Shown here: positions 37,234-46,601 of the stretch, piece after piece
Position numbering within the stretch: position 1 is the stretch's first letter
Layout: every line of letters starts with the position of its first letter
Origin: Actinobacillus genomosp. 2
GTDB taxonomy: Bacteria; Pseudomonadota; Gammaproteobacteria; Enterobacterales; Pasteurellaceae
DNA: 64,000 bases
Assembly (NCBI RefSeq): GCF_029773605.1
Contig: NZ_CP103807.1
Coordinates: 1,674,001 to 1,738,000 of the forward strand
Reading direction: 5' to 3'
Notes under the pieces: generated by a model
Databases searched by the model: none
Seen by the model: only the letters and a program-made list of their open reading frames with translations
What the model was told of the DNA's origin: nothing
Position numbers and translations under genes: made by a program

Positions 37234-37686
37234 TTATTCAGCCGTTTGTCGGTTACTTTGGTAGATAAAATAGAGTGCAATACCTAGACAAATCACCGCT
37301 AATAGACGAGGGATTGAAAACGCAATCGCTTCATTATGAAACCAACCGAAGGTATCAATCAGTAAGCTCATTGCTAATTGCCCGAAAATCACGGCGACCG
37401 TTGCCACAGCCGTGCCGATTTTACCCACCGCAAGTACCATAATCACGATATAAGGTACACCAAGCAATGCACCCATAAGTTGCCATTTTGGCACGTCAAA
37501 TAGGGTTAATTCGTGCTTTGGTTCAAAGAAAAACACCAATAAACCGGTCACTAAGGCGCCAATAGAAAAGGTTAAAAACGCACATTTAAATACGCCTACT
37601 TGTTCGCCTAATTTGCCGTTTACGCTTGCTTGAATGGCTAATGCAACACCACCAAGTAAGGCTAAACATAACATCACAAAAACCAT
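37234..37686 (-). CDS. DMT (DUF606/YdcZ) family transporter, second of a pair
   Basis: The protein of about 150 residues has five hydrophobic helices and fits the DUF606 (YdcZ) branch of the drug/metabolite transporter superfamily. NGKLGEQVGVFKCAFLTFSIGA near residue 22 is typical. The ATG at 37686 overlaps the stop of the upstream partner in TAATG and has GGGGAGAG about 8 bases upstream, so it is preferred to the TTG at 37701. The two half-size proteins very probably act as a heterodimer, as some DUF606 pairs are thought to do. Substrate unknown. Confidence 0.82.
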   Translation of the reverse strand: MVFVMLCLALLGGVALAIQASVNGKLGEQVGVFKCAFLTFSIGALVTGLLVFFFEPKHELTLFDVPKWQLMGALLGVPYIVIMVLAVGKIGTAVATVAVIFGQLAMSLLIDTFGWFHNEAIAFSIPRLLAVICLGIALYFIYQSNRQTAE

Positions 37687-38126
37687 TACATCTCTCCCCA
37701 AATAATAAAGCCCAACGCTAACACGATAAAACCGAGTGCAATTAAACGGTGTTTATTGATCTTATGATGTTGTGATCCGAATAACGCAAAATGGTCATTT
37801 AATAAACTTTGAAAAATTTGTCCGACCAAGACACCAATCATGGTCATTGCTACACCAATTACCGGTGTTGCAAGCGTTAAGATCACCACATAAACCGGCC
37901 CTAGGATACCGCCGGTTAATTGCCAACCGGGTAGTGAAAAATAAGACGGCGTATTGCGTGGCGAGAAAAATAACATCAGTAAAAAGGTTAAACAGGCTCC
38001 GACACCAAAAATACTCAAAGTTGCCCAAAGTTTGCCGACTTGTTGCCCTAATGGCCCAAGTAAACCGGCTTCCACTGATAATCCGGCACCGGCAAGAATG
38101 GTCGCTAAAATTAAAATGATTTGCAT
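37686..38126 (-). CDS. DMT (DUF606/YdcZ) family transporter, first of a pair
   Basis: This protein of about 146 residues has five hydrophobic helices and is a paralogue of its downstream neighbour: SVEAGLLGPLGQQVGKLWATLSIFGVGA here corresponds to the equivalent first-helix segment of the partner (given by position, residues 18-45). The ATG at 38126 begins directly with the first helix (MQIILILATILAG), as in other family members; the ATG at 38156 has no ribosome site. It diverges from the LysR gene, which is a likely regulator of the pair. Confidence 0.82.
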   Translation of the reverse strand: MQIILILATILAGAGLSVEAGLLGPLGQQVGKLWATLSIFGVGACLTFLLMLFFSPRNTPSYFSLPGWQLTGGILGPVYVVILTLATPVIGVAMTMIGVLVGQIFQSLLNDHFALFGSQHHKINKHRLIALGFIVLALGFIIWGEM

Positions 38127-38225
38127 AATATTCTCAGTTGATAAAAAAGAGAGCATTATATTTGTACAAATTACCTTATCAATAGGTAAAATATGGCAAT
38201 ACTATCCATAAAACGGAATAATCAA

Positions 38226-39101
38226 ATGAATCATATTCAAGCAATGCGAGCTTTTGTACGAGTAGTTGAAAGCCTTTCTTTCCATAAATCCGCCGAACAA
38301 CTTGGGATTCCTCGTTCTACATTAAGCAAATGGATCAGCGATTTAGAGCAGCATTATACGGTGAAATTGTTGCATCGTTCGACCAGAACCGTGATGCCTA
38401 CTGCTGAGGGGCAAGCGTATTATTTACAAGCGGTCCGATTATTAGCGGAATTTGACGAGTTAGAGCAGCAGATGCACGATAAGCATTGTTTGGTGCAAGG
38501 GCATTTACGGGTGGATATGCCGATGTTGTTTGCCGAGCAACTGTTTATTCCTAAATTACCTGATTTTTATCAGCGTTATCCGCAAATTAAACTGACATTA
38601 GGCATTAGCGATCGGGCGGTAAATATCGCTCAAGACGGGGTGGATTGTGTGATTCGGATTGGTGAAGTTCATGATCAAACATTGATCGGACGAAAATTTA
38701 CCGATTTTGACTTTGTCACTTGTGCTTCACCGGCCTATCTAGCCGAATATGGAGTACCACAAACACCGAGTGAATTGGAAGATCATCGCCTAATCGGGTA
38801 TTTTTCCGATATAAACGGCACGCGACCTTTATGTTTTCCGCAAATGGAAATAAATCAATTTCACTATTCAGCAAATGGAGCGAACGGGATTGTCGCAATG
38901 TTAAAAGCTGGTTTGGGTATCGGACAACCGTTACGTGCTTTGGTACAAACTTGGCTGGATAACGGTGAATTGGTTGAAATTTTAACCGATTACCCACGCC
39001 CGAGTTTGCCGGCTTATTTATTGACGCACGAACGTAAACAAAGTGCAAGATTACATGCATTTAGCGATTGGGTATGGGAACAGTTTGCTCATTCGTCATA
39101 A
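38226..39101 (+). CDS. LysR-family transcriptional regulator
   Basis: The 291-residue protein has an N-terminal LysR winged helix (MNHIQAMRAFVRVVESLSFH, then KSAEQLGIPRSTLSKWISDL, residues 1-45) and a periplasmic-binding-like effector domain from about residue 90. It belongs to the large CrgA/DsdC-like subgroup with unknown ligands. ATG 38226 is the family start; the frame is open to 38193. It is transcribed away from the two DMT transporter genes, 99 bases apart, a layout in which LysR proteins usually control the divergent operon. Its stop codon TAA is part of an uptake sequence. Confidence 0.88.
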   Translation: MNHIQAMRAFVRVVESLSFHKSAEQLGIPRSTLSKWISDLEQHYTVKLLHRSTRTVMPTAEGQAYYLQAVRLLAEFDELEQQMHDKHCLVQGHLRVDMPMLFAEQLFIPKLPDFYQRYPQIKLTLGISDRAVNIAQDGVDCVIRIGEVHDQTLIGRKFTDFDFVTCASPAYLAEYGVPQTPSELEDHRLIGYFSDINGTRPLCFPQMEINQFHYSANGANGIVAMLKAGLGIGQPLRALVQTWLDNGELVEILTDYPRPSLPAYLLTHERKQSARLHAFSDWVWEQFAHSS

Positions 39102-39154
39102 GCGGTCGACTTTGATCAACTTTTTACAAAATTCTTGCTAAATCCGACCGCTAT
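39099..39154. terminator. inverted uptake-sequence pair after the LysR gene
   Basis: ATAAGCGGTCG (from 39098) pairs with CGACCGCTAT (39145-39154). The left copy overlaps the stop codon of the LysR gene. Confidence 0.7.
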
Positions 39155-39241
39155 TCGCAAAAGGCGGTTGGATCTAGTGCCAACCTATTATAAAATGCCT
39201 TTCTTTTTATCCATTTCATTCCTAACCAAGAGAATTTTCAA

Positions 39242-40861
39242 ATGAATTCAAACCGTAGTTTATTGGTACTAGGGCTGTTATTGGTGTCTTTCCTCGTGTT
39301 CACTCAGTGGAAACAGGATTTTGACCCTGAAATTCAGGCGCAAAAACAGGCTCAACAGCAGGCTCAACAACAATCAGATGTTCCGGCAGCATCAAATTCA
39401 GCAACGACTATTGCAGATAGTGCGACAAAAGGTAAAACAATCACCATTCAAAGTGATGTATTACGTTTAACTATCGACACTTTAGGCGGTGATGTTATTG
39501 CTTCGGATTTACTTGCTCATCAAGCAGAATTAAATTCAGCAACACCGTTTAAATTATTAAAAACGGATGGTACGACTTATGTCGCTCAAAGTGGCTTAGT
39601 TGGTAAAAACGGAATTGATACCAATGCCGGTCGTCCTCAATATCAAGTAGCACAAGATTCATTCGTATTAGCTGACGGTCAAAATGAAATCAGCGTGCCG
39701 ATGACGTTTGAAAAGGACGGCGTGCTTTACACGAAAACATTCGTATTAAAACGTGGTAGCTATGATGTGGCGGTTAACTTTAATGTTAAAAACCAAACAT
39801 CAGCAGCCGTTGAAGTTCAACCTTATGGTCAAATTAAACATACTTTAGTTGAAAGCTCAGGCAGCTTAACTATGCCGACTTATACCGGCGGTGCGTATTC
39901 TTCATCGGAAACCAACTATAAAAAATATAGTTTTGATGAGATGGCAAAAGCGAACTTAGACATCAACACTAAAGCAGGTTGGGTTGCATTATTACAACAC
40001 TACTTCGTTTCTGCGTGGGTTCCTAACCAAGATGCGGAGAATACGCTTTATTCACGTACTAATAATGGTATCGCAACCATCGGTTATCGTGGTCCGGTAA
40101 CAAATGTTGCACCGAATAGCGAAGCAACAATTACTAGCCAATTATGGACTGGTCCAAAAGATCAAAAAGAGATGGAAGCAACCGCAGCAAACCTTGATTT
40201 AACCGTAGATTACGGTTGGGCGTGGTTTATTGCGAAACCGTTATTTGCATTACTCACTTTCATTCAAAGCATTGTGAGCAACTGGGGCTTAGCAATTATT
40301 GGTGTAACGATTGTTGTAAAAACCATTCTTTACCCATTAACAAAAGCACAATACACCTCAATGGCAAAAATGCGTATGTTACAGCCGAAAATTACGGAAA
40401 TGCGTGAGCGTTTCGGTGATGATCGCCAACGTATGAGCCAAGAGATGATGAAACTTTATAAAGAAGAGAAAGTAAACCCAATGGGTGGTTGTTTACCGAT
40501 TCTTATCCAAATGCCGATTTTTATCGCATTATATTGGACCTTTATGGAAGCGGTAGAATTACGTCACGCACCATTCTTCGGCTGGATTCAAGACTTATCA
40601 GCACAAGACCCATACTACATTTTCCCACTCTTAATGGGTGCGTCAATGTTCTTGCTACAGAAAATGTCGCCAAGTCCGGTGACTGACCCTGTACAACAAA
40701 AAGTGATGACGTTTATGCCGGTAATATTTACCGTATTCTTCTTATGGTTCCCATCAGGCTTAGTGCTTTACTGGTTAACCTCAAACATTATTACGATCGT
40801 TCAACAATGGTTAATCTATCGTAATCTTGAGAAGAAAGGTTTACATTCTCGTCATAAATAA
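39242..40861 (+). CDS. yidC: membrane protein insertase YidC
   Basis: YidC inserts and folds inner-membrane proteins, alone or with SecYEG. The 539 residues have an N-terminal signal anchor (about 5-22), a Gln-rich linker, a large periplasmic beta domain (about 60-320) and the conserved 60KD_IMP core with five helices from about 340, including [20 protein letters not shown] near 415. The tail is basic. In many bacteria yidC follows rpmH-rnpA-yidD, but none of those genes lies upstream here: a LysR gene does. A terminator follows. Confidence 0.97.
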   Translation: MNSNRSLLVLGLLLVSFLVFTQWKQDFDPEIQAQKQAQQQAQQQSDVPAASNSATTIADSATKGKTITIQSDVLRLTIDTLGGDVIASDLLAHQAELNSATPFKLLKTDGTTYVAQSGLVGKNGIDTNAGRPQYQVAQDSFVLADGQNEISVPMTFEKDGVLYTKTFVLKRGSYDVAVNFNVKNQTSAAVEVQPYGQIKHTLVESSGSLTMPTYTGGAYSSSETNYKKYSFDEMAKANLDINTKAGWVALLQHYFVSAWVPNQDAENTLYSRTNNGIATIGYRGPVTNVAPNSEATITSQLWTGPKDQKEMEATAANLDLTVDYGWAWFIAKPLFALLTFIQSIVSNWGLAIIGVTIVVKTILYPLTKAQYTSMAKMRMLQPKITEMRERFGDDRQRMSQEMMKLYKEEKVNPMGGCLPILIQMPIFIALYWTFMEAVELRHAPFFGWIQDLSAQDPYYIFPLLMGASMFLLQKMSPSPVTDPVQQKVMTFMPVIFTVFFLWFPSGLVLYWLTSNIITIVQQWLIYRNLEKKGLHSRHK

Positions 40862-40882
40862 GTGATAAGTCTAAGATAGTAA

Positions 40883-40913
40883 AAGGGGCAACAAATGTTG
40901 CCCCTTATTTTTT
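40883..40913 (+). terminator. rho-independent terminator of yidC
   Basis: AAGGGGCAACA (40883-40893) and TGTTGCCCCTT (40896-40906) form an 11-bp stem, followed by ATTTTTT. Confidence 0.9.
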
Positions 40914-40925
40914 GGTTTATGATTT

Positions 40926-41004
40926 AACCACAGAAAACATAGACTGTACGGAATATGTTTCGTAATAATGAGTTCCTGTATAATCGGTATATTCCGTGGT
41001 TAGA
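40926..41004. repeat. nested inverted repeat, member of a small intergenic family
   Basis: ACGGAATAT (40948-40956) pairs with ATATTCCGT (40989-40997), and AACCAC (from 40926) pairs with GTGGTT (40997-41002). The middle contains TAATAATGAGTTCCTGT, very like TAATAATAAGTTCTGT in the element at 63272-63340. It lies at the 3' end of the permease gene on the minus strand. Confidence 0.55.
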
Positions 41005-41010
41005 AATAAT

Positions 41011-42213
41011 TTAGCCTTTAAACATTGGTAACATTTCGTACATTGAAAGGAAATGGAACACGGCAGTACATACACCAAATAAAAATACCAACCCAATCAT
41101 GAGTAGATTACCTTTTTTCGCTTTATAAGCTAATAACGCCGGAATCATACAAGTCCAAAGGGTTGCTACCGCACCAGCATATCCAATTGCTTTTAAAAAA
41201 CCGAGTGGAGAAAGTAACGAGAAGATAAGCGGAGGTAAGAAGGTTACTGCCCATGCTTTTGTTCTGCCTGATTTACTCTCATCAAATTTAAAGAAATCCG
41301 CTAAGAAATCAAATGTGCCTAATCCAACTCCGATAAAAGACGACAGAATTGCTGCCATAGAAAACGCATTAATCGCTTGTTTCACATATGGAGATTGCAC
41401 CACTTCACCAATCGTATTGAGTAATACGTCCAAATCACCGTTACTTGCAATAACTGGTGCAAATTGCATACGTGGTAAATTACCAAAAATGCTGATTACC
41501 CAAAGTAAATAAAGTACTAAAGCAATGAGTGTTCCGCCAGCAATGGCATATTTGGCTTTTTTTACTTCACCATAATAGGCACGCATTGAAGATACTGAGT
41601 GATGGTAGCCAAAAGAGGTTAACGCAATCGGCAACATCGCTAACGCATATTTGGCGTATTCACCGCTATCGTTTTGCTGATCGAATAAGATAGTGCTATC
41701 AATATGGCTGACTAATCCCGAAATACTGAATGTAAACGACAATGCCATAAAAATAATTAATAACACTGAAATACGATCAACTAGTCGAGTAGAGTGCCAT
41801 ACAAAGAATGAGAAAATCAGTACGAATAGTGTAGACCAAATACGAGATCCAAATTCACCGAAATCAATTGCTGACTTGGTTAGGTTTTCTAAAATTCCAC
41901 CAGAAGCAGTGGTATAAGCATAAAGTAAAATGCCACCGACAAAATAAACTGCTACATTATTTAATACGTTAATCTTATTACCTAATAGGTCTTTAGTAAC
42001 GGTATTGAAAGATGCACGCAAATCATAGTCTTTATAGACATCAAGAAGTAGCCAACCTGAAAACGTCATCACAAGCATAGTAAAAGCTAAAGCAAGTATT
42101 GACCAAATCGTCCAAGCTCCAGCACCAGAAGTTGGAAGCCCAAGCATACCTGCTCCTACGCAAACGCCTGCGATAATACAAGCACCACCAAAAAGTGTCG
42201 GCTGTTTCTTCAT
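41011..42213 (-). CDS. aromatic amino acid permease (TyrP/HAAAP family)
   Basis: The 400-residue protein has eleven predicted membrane helices and the opening signature FGGACIIAGVCVGAGMLGLP of the hydroxy/aromatic amino acid permease family (TyrP, Mtr). ALTSFGYHHSVSSMRAYYG near residue 196 is also conserved. It should import tyrosine, or possibly tryptophan, by proton symport. The family has several paralogues in Pasteurellaceae, so I do not assign a symbol. No TyrR box was found. It diverges from a MerR-like regulator whose candidate operator lies between the genes. Confidence 0.85.
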   Translation of the reverse strand: MKKQPTLFGGACIIAGVCVGAGMLGLPTSGAGAWTIWSILALAFTMLVMTFSGWLLLDVYKDYDLRASFNTVTKDLLGNKINVLNNVAVYFVGGILLYAYTTASGGILENLTKSAIDFGEFGSRIWSTLFVLIFSFFVWHSTRLVDRISVLLIIFMALSFTFSISGLVSHIDSTILFDQQNDSGEYAKYALAMLPIALTSFGYHHSVSSMRAYYGEVKKAKYAIAGGTLIALVLYLLWVISIFGNLPRMQFAPVIASNGDLDVLLNTIGEVVQSPYVKQAINAFSMAAILSSFIGVGLGTFDFLADFFKFDESKSGRTKAWAVTFLPPLIFSLLSPLGFLKAIGYAGAVATLWTCMIPALLAYKAKKGNLLMIGLVFLFGVCTAVFHFLSMYEMLPMFKG

Positions 42214-42302
42214 AAATCATCCTATTGAAGTAGTACATTAAAGTGATAGTATTGTGCCATAAACTAACTTATTAAAAAATAGTTTTATAGCTAAAAGTTG
42301 TA

Positions 42303-42317
42303 TTCTATATTATAGAA
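42303..42317. promoter_or_regulatory. perfect 15-bp palindrome between permease and MerR-like gene
   Basis: TTCTATA-T-TATAGAA lies in the 197-base divergent gap. A second inverted pair, AGATC(CAAAATTA)GATCT, lies at about 42379-42396. MerR-family proteins bind dyads of this kind within or near promoters, so this is a candidate operator. Confidence 0.45.
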
Positions 42318-42410
42318 CATCATTTTTATCTAAATAGTGAATACTAAAACTTTACGCTTTTGAATAGATTGTCTAAAATAGATCCAAAATTAGATCTAAA
42401 GGAACTTATT

Positions 42411-43031
42411 ATGTTGAAGATGAATGATCTTTCCAAATTAACCAATACACCTAAATCAACCATTCTTTATTACATTAAAGAGGGATTGTTACCGGAACCT
42501 TTGAAAGATAAACCGAACTTTCATTTATATGATGAAAGTAATATTCAATTAATTGAATTTATCAAATATCTTCAAACGAATTTCAATGCCAGTATTTCTC
42601 AGATTAAAAGTGTATTTGCTCAACCAGATTTTGAGCTGAATAACCCTTATAAAAGTTTAATGGGATCACTCGATATTTTAAATGGTATGGAAGATGCTCA
42701 TTTACTGGCAAGTGAGATTTGTTCGGAGTTTGGTATTACAGAAGTTGAACTGGATGAATTTGTGGAAATGGGCTTAATGAATCCAACGAATGGAAAGTTT
42801 AGTGAGAAAGATCGTGATATGTTGGCAATTTTGAGCCGTTGTGATGCTCAGGAATTTCAATTATTAGAAAGCTATGCAGAAGTCGCAAAAAATTTGGCTC
42901 GTCAAGAAATGGCAATCGGTGGAGAAATTCTGATGCAAGAAGCAGAGCAAGAAGAACGTTTGAAACACTTTTTCAATATTTTATTGCTATTAAAGCCGTA
43001 TATCTTAAACTCTCAATTAGTAAAGTATTAA
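42411..43031 (+). CDS. MerR-like transcriptional regulator with a possible second winged helix
   Basis: The product of 206 residues begins with a MerR-type winged helix: LSKLTNTPKSTILYYIKEGL near residues 7-26, then PEPLKDKPNFHLYDESNI. A segment near 105-145, EICSEFGITEVELDEFVEMG then LMNPTNGKFSEKDRDML, repeats the same helix-turn-helix-wing pattern in weaker form, so it may carry two such domains. ATG 42411 has AAAGGA at 7 bases and is preferred over the TTG at 42360. It has no obvious metal- or drug-binding cysteines. The divergent aromatic amino acid permease is the likely target. Confidence 0.75.
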   Translation: MLKMNDLSKLTNTPKSTILYYIKEGLLPEPLKDKPNFHLYDESNIQLIEFIKYLQTNFNASISQIKSVFAQPDFELNNPYKSLMGSLDILNGMEDAHLLASEICSEFGITEVELDEFVEMGLMNPTNGKFSEKDRDMLAILSRCDAQEFQLLESYAEVAKNLARQEMAIGGEILMQEAEQEERLKHFFNILLLLKPYILNSQLVKY

Positions 43032-43068
43032 CTTTTACTTTTCACTATTTAGTGATGTTTTTCATATT

Positions 43069-43113
43069 ACAAGCGGTCAAATTCGCAAAATTTTCTGCAA
43101 ATTTGACCGCTTG
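43069..43113. terminator. inverted uptake-sequence pair between MerR-like gene and gshF
   Basis: ACAAGCGGTCAAATT (43069-43083) and AATTTGACCGCTTG (43100-43113) form a perfect 14-bp stem between convergent genes. Confidence 0.85.
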
Positions 43114-43121
43114 ATTTTTGA

Positions 43122-45395
43122 TTAAGGCAGTTCAGGGAACAGCATTTTTAACACCGCTTTGGTTAAGCGACGAGATTTTCCTTGGTAAGGGAAAATATGC
43201 ATCATCATCATCGGATTAAAGTTTGCTTCAATAACCCCCCATGAACGTAGAGACGGTTCAGCAGCTTTAGTTAAATCTGGAATGATTAAATCCACACCGC
43301 AGACTTTTGCCCCCATTGCTTTAGCAATACCGACAGCTAATTGTTTATAGCTGTCGTGCATTTGATCGGTCATATCGATTGAATCACCACCGGTACTAAT
43401 ATTAGAGTTGGCACGTAATTGTACGATTTGTCCTTCAGCTGGAATTGAATCAGGCGTTAAACCTTGCTCTTTGAGTTGAAGCAATTCAATGTCACTGAGG
43501 GCGATTTTTTTCAATGGCGAACGAGAGCCGTCTCCTCGTAGCGGATCGCTGTTTTTCGCTTCCACTAATTCACGCACTGTATGCGTACCATCACCTTTTA
43601 CATTTGCCGGTACACGTAACAATACCGCTAGTGTTTCATCTCCTAACACAAAGAAACGATATTCAGTGCCGACTAAATAGTCTTCCACCATTACTTCTTT
43701 ATCTTCACGGAAGGCAATTTCAATCGCTTTGGCAAAATCGGCTTTATCCGTCACGCCTTGTTGGAAAATCGTAATGCCCAAACCGTAATTGGTCGATTTC
43801 GGCTTAATCACCACCGCTTTACCTTCAAATAACGGATAGTGCGCCACTGCCTGTTCTACCGAGGTAAATTCAACGCTTTTCGGCACATTAAAACCGGCTT
43901 TTGCTAACACTTTTTTGGTCACAACTTTATTTTCCATAATTAATGGAGAAATATACTGATCGTGACTGGTCATATTGCCGTTTTTCACATATTCAAGGTG
44001 ATCACCGAATTTGAGTGCGAGGAACTGATCGTTTTCATCCAGCAATTCGATCTGCAATCCTTGTTGGATCGCATCAAATAATAAAGCCTGTGTAGAAAGC
44101 TCCATATTATCGAAAGCGGAAATCGCATAAAAACGATCGAATGCTTGTGCTTTATATTGTTGTGCAAGTTTTGCACCGAGTGCTTTATAATTGCCGGCTT
44201 GTTCAATTGCAGATAATAAACGACCGTTTACTGTTTGGCTCGGATCGGCAAATTGTGCCAGTTTTTGTTGTAATAAATCTTTCTCGCGTTGTGGCGCTGA
44301 AAGATCTTCTAACATTGCCAGCATTAGGTTAAGAATAGCTTCACCCTCTGCTTGGAACGCAGTATGTGAGCGAGGATCTTCTAATGCAACTTGGTATAGT
44401 TTTTGTGTGCCAATTTCAACTTCTTTTTGACCGCTTGTTTCATCTATCCATAGCATAGCGAGTAAGAATAGATGAATAAATTTGGCATCGGCGAGCTCGA
44501 TACCGTAAGGCGAGAACGGGTTGAGATCAAATAAACGGAATTCCGCATATTTAACCCCTTTCTCAAGCAATTCGCGTGCTTTTTTCGCACCACGTAAACG
44601 AACGTTTGAATAGAATTCTTTTTCTGCCAATAAATCACCAGTTGCAACAAAATGTTCTAAGGATTCGACATATTGTTGCAAGCTGTCGTGATTGATCACA
44701 ATATGTGGTGCATTTACATAACCATAAGGGCCAGAACGTAAACTACGTACTAATTGCCCCTCTGCAAGAGGTGAATTTTTACCGAAATATTGCGATTCTA
44801 CGGTTGGCGTTGCCGCAAGCAAATAGACCAGAATCCATTGATAACGTAAAAAGTTATTGGCTAATTTCATATATAATGCATTACGGAACGCAATTTTATC
44901 GTTGTATTCTGTTTGTAATGCAAATGCACTCTCGACAAACTCGTCAGAAATTTGGAAATTGTAGTGAATACCGCTTACCATCTGTTTGTATTTGCCATAA
45001 ATCGCAGAAAGGTGTTCACGATATTTCACGTCCCATTCGTTATCTAATTGTGCTTCTTTGATCTCGGATTCCGGTGGTAAACCGGCAGGCATACTGAATG
45101 GGAAAATATATTCATCGTTAGGCAACGAGCGTAACGTTACCTCGTGAATAGCCGATAGCCAACGATATGTGTCTTCCAATTTATCGTTTGGCGGCGTGAT
45201 TAATTCCAGTTGGCTTTCTGCGAAATCAGTTTGAATATATGGATGATAACTGCGATTACCAAAAACGGCTGGATGTGTAGTGGTAACAATATTTCCTTTA
45301 TGATCAATACGTTGGCTTTCTTTCTCAATACCGAATTTGCCTTGTTGAAATAGTAAGCCAAGTTGATGTGTTTTAATAAGTTGTTGTAATTTCAT
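43122..45395 (-). CDS. gshF: bifunctional glutamate-cysteine ligase / glutathione synthetase
   Basis: GshF makes glutathione in two steps in one protein. The 757 residues have an N-terminal GshA-like glutamate-cysteine ligase domain (about 1-470; FGIEKESQRI near 21, SGPYGYVNAPH near 221, EFRLFDLNPFSPYGIE near 274) and a C-terminal ATP-grasp domain (about 490-757; KPKSTNYGLGITIF near 531, GVIEANFNPMMMMHIFP near 724). The ATP-grasp part replaces a classical GshB. This fused form is standard in Pasteurellaceae and some Gram-positives. AAAGGG precedes the ATG. One uptake sequence lies inside it. Confidence 0.96.
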   Translation of the reverse strand: MKLQQLIKTHQLGLLFQQGKFGIEKESQRIDHKGNIVTTTHPAVFGNRSYHPYIQTDFAESQLELITPPNDKLEDTYRWLSAIHEVTLRSLPNDEYIFPFSMPAGLPPESEIKEAQLDNEWDVKYREHLSAIYGKYKQMVSGIHYNFQISDEFVESAFALQTEYNDKIAFRNALYMKLANNFLRYQWILVYLLAATPTVESQYFGKNSPLAEGQLVRSLRSGPYGYVNAPHIVINHDSLQQYVESLEHFVATGDLLAEKEFYSNVRLRGAKKARELLEKGVKYAEFRLFDLNPFSPYGIELADAKFIHLFLLAMLWIDETSGQKEVEIGTQKLYQVALEDPRSHTAFQAEGEAILNLMLAMLEDLSAPQREKDLLQQKLAQFADPSQTVNGRLLSAIEQAGNYKALGAKLAQQYKAQAFDRFYAISAFDNMELSTQALLFDAIQQGLQIELLDENDQFLALKFGDHLEYVKNGNMTSHDQYISPLIMENKVVTKKVLAKAGFNVPKSVEFTSVEQAVAHYPLFEGKAVVIKPKSTNYGLGITIFQQGVTDKADFAKAIEIAFREDKEVMVEDYLVGTEYRFFVLGDETLAVLLRVPANVKGDGTHTVRELVEAKNSDPLRGDGSRSPLKKIALSDIELLQLKEQGLTPDSIPAEGQIVQLRANSNISTGGDSIDMTDQMHDSYKQLAVGIAKAMGAKVCGVDLIIPDLTKAAEPSLRSWGVIEANFNPMMMMHIFPYQGKSRRLTKAVLKMLFPELP

Positions 45396-45504
45396 TGTTT
45401 TCCCTTTCGCGATAAATGCGTTAGACGAAGTTTTGCTCCTAAAATAACATACTTTTTTGATTGGGTTTATAGCTGATTAGTAAGATAGTAGATGATTTGG
45501 TTAT

Positions 45505-45533
45505 AAAAAAGCACGATGATTAGAATCGTGCTT
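45505..45533 (-). terminator. rho-independent terminator of psd
   Basis: On the minus strand AAGCACGAT (45533-45525) pairs with ATCGTGCTT (45517-45509), followed by a T run. Confidence 0.85.
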
Positions 45534-45551
45534 CATTTATTTGGAATAGAA

Positions 45552-46445
45552 TTATTTAATAATTTTCGCTAAACGTTCGCCCATTCGAGTTTCTACGCCA
45601 GCTTGTAGGTGTGCTGCTAATTCAACACAGTCTTTCGGGAAGAGATTAATCACGGTTGAACCTAAGCGGAAAGCACCCATTTCCTGACCTTTTTTCAGGT
45701 GTACGGCAGTTTCGCCGGTGGTCTCATAGTGATATACCACAACCTCTTTCGCACGAGGTGGATTAATCACGCCAGCCCAAACGGTACTCATACTTGCCGT
45801 AATAGTTGCACCGACAAGGATTTGTACCATCGGTCCAAATTCAGTTTCAAATTCACAGATAACGCGTTCGTTACGTGCAAATAAATTTGGTACGTGTTCA
45901 GCTAAGAACGGATTTACCGAGAATAATTCGCCCGGCACATAAATCATTTTAGTTAATGTCGCATCACACGGCATATGTACACGGTGATAATCACGCGGCG
46001 ATAAATAAGTGGTAATAAAATGGCCGTCTTTAAATTTATTCGCCATGTCTTGATCATTTGCTAATAAAGTTTCAAGGGTGAAAAAATGACCTTTAGCTTG
46101 GAGTAAACGATCGTCTTCAATTTTACCTGATTCGCTCACTTTACCGTCTGCCGGTAAGCAAAGCGCTTGCGCGTCTTGGTTAATCGGACGAGCATTTTCT
46201 TTTAATGGACGAATAAAAAACTCATTAAAGGTTGCGTAGTCAGAGGCATTGCTTTTTTGTGCTTCCGATAAGTTCACATTATATTGTTTAGCAAATGCAC
46301 GAATAATAAAGTGGGTCACGACACCCCATTTTTGTTCTGCCAGCCAACCCGCTAACTGCGTGACAGGTAATTGTGGGAAAATATACTGAAATGCGACTTT
46401 TACACGTTGCCAATAGGTAGGCATAGAGTATGGTTTTAAAGACAT
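45552..46445 (-). CDS. psd: phosphatidylserine decarboxylase proenzyme
   Basis: Psd makes phosphatidylethanolamine from phosphatidylserine at the inner membrane. The 297-residue proenzyme cleaves itself at the conserved LGST motif (in GAFRLGSTVINLF, near residue 255), where the serine becomes the pyruvoyl group. YLSPRDYHRVHMPCD near 145 carries the catalytic His/Asp region. AAAGGATAC precedes the ATG. It is downstream of comEA on the same strand after 156 bases with an inverted repeat, so it is probably transcribed separately. Confidence 0.96.
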   Translation of the reverse strand: MSLKPYSMPTYWQRVKVAFQYIFPQLPVTQLAGWLAEQKWGVVTHFIIRAFAKQYNVNLSEAQKSNASDYATFNEFFIRPLKENARPINQDAQALCLPADGKVSESGKIEDDRLLQAKGHFFTLETLLANDQDMANKFKDGHFITTYLSPRDYHRVHMPCDATLTKMIYVPGELFSVNPFLAEHVPNLFARNERVICEFETEFGPMVQILVGATITASMSTVWAGVINPPRAKEVVVYHYETTGETAVHLKKGQEMGAFRLGSTVINLFPKDCVELAAHLQAGVETRMGERLAKIIK

Positions 46446-46529
46446 TAAATTGTATCCTTTTTGTTCAATTGCATAAATAGTGGCGAAGTATAACAGAAAG
46501 GAAAGTGAATTGCCTAATGTTATAAAGAA

Positions 46530-46589
46530 TGCCGAACCGACATACGTGGAGATGATAGAGGAATTAGTTGTATGTTATTCGGTTCGGCA
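46530..46589 (-). repeat. long-spaced inverted repeat after comEA
   Basis: TGCCGAACCGA (46530-46540) and TCGGTTCGGCA (46579-46589) are perfect 11-bp inverted arms 38 bases apart, with a further weak pairing ACATAC/GTATGT inside. It follows the comEA stop by 12 bases and may end its transcript. Confidence 0.7.
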
Positions 46590-46601
46590 AATTTTAGTAT
46601 G

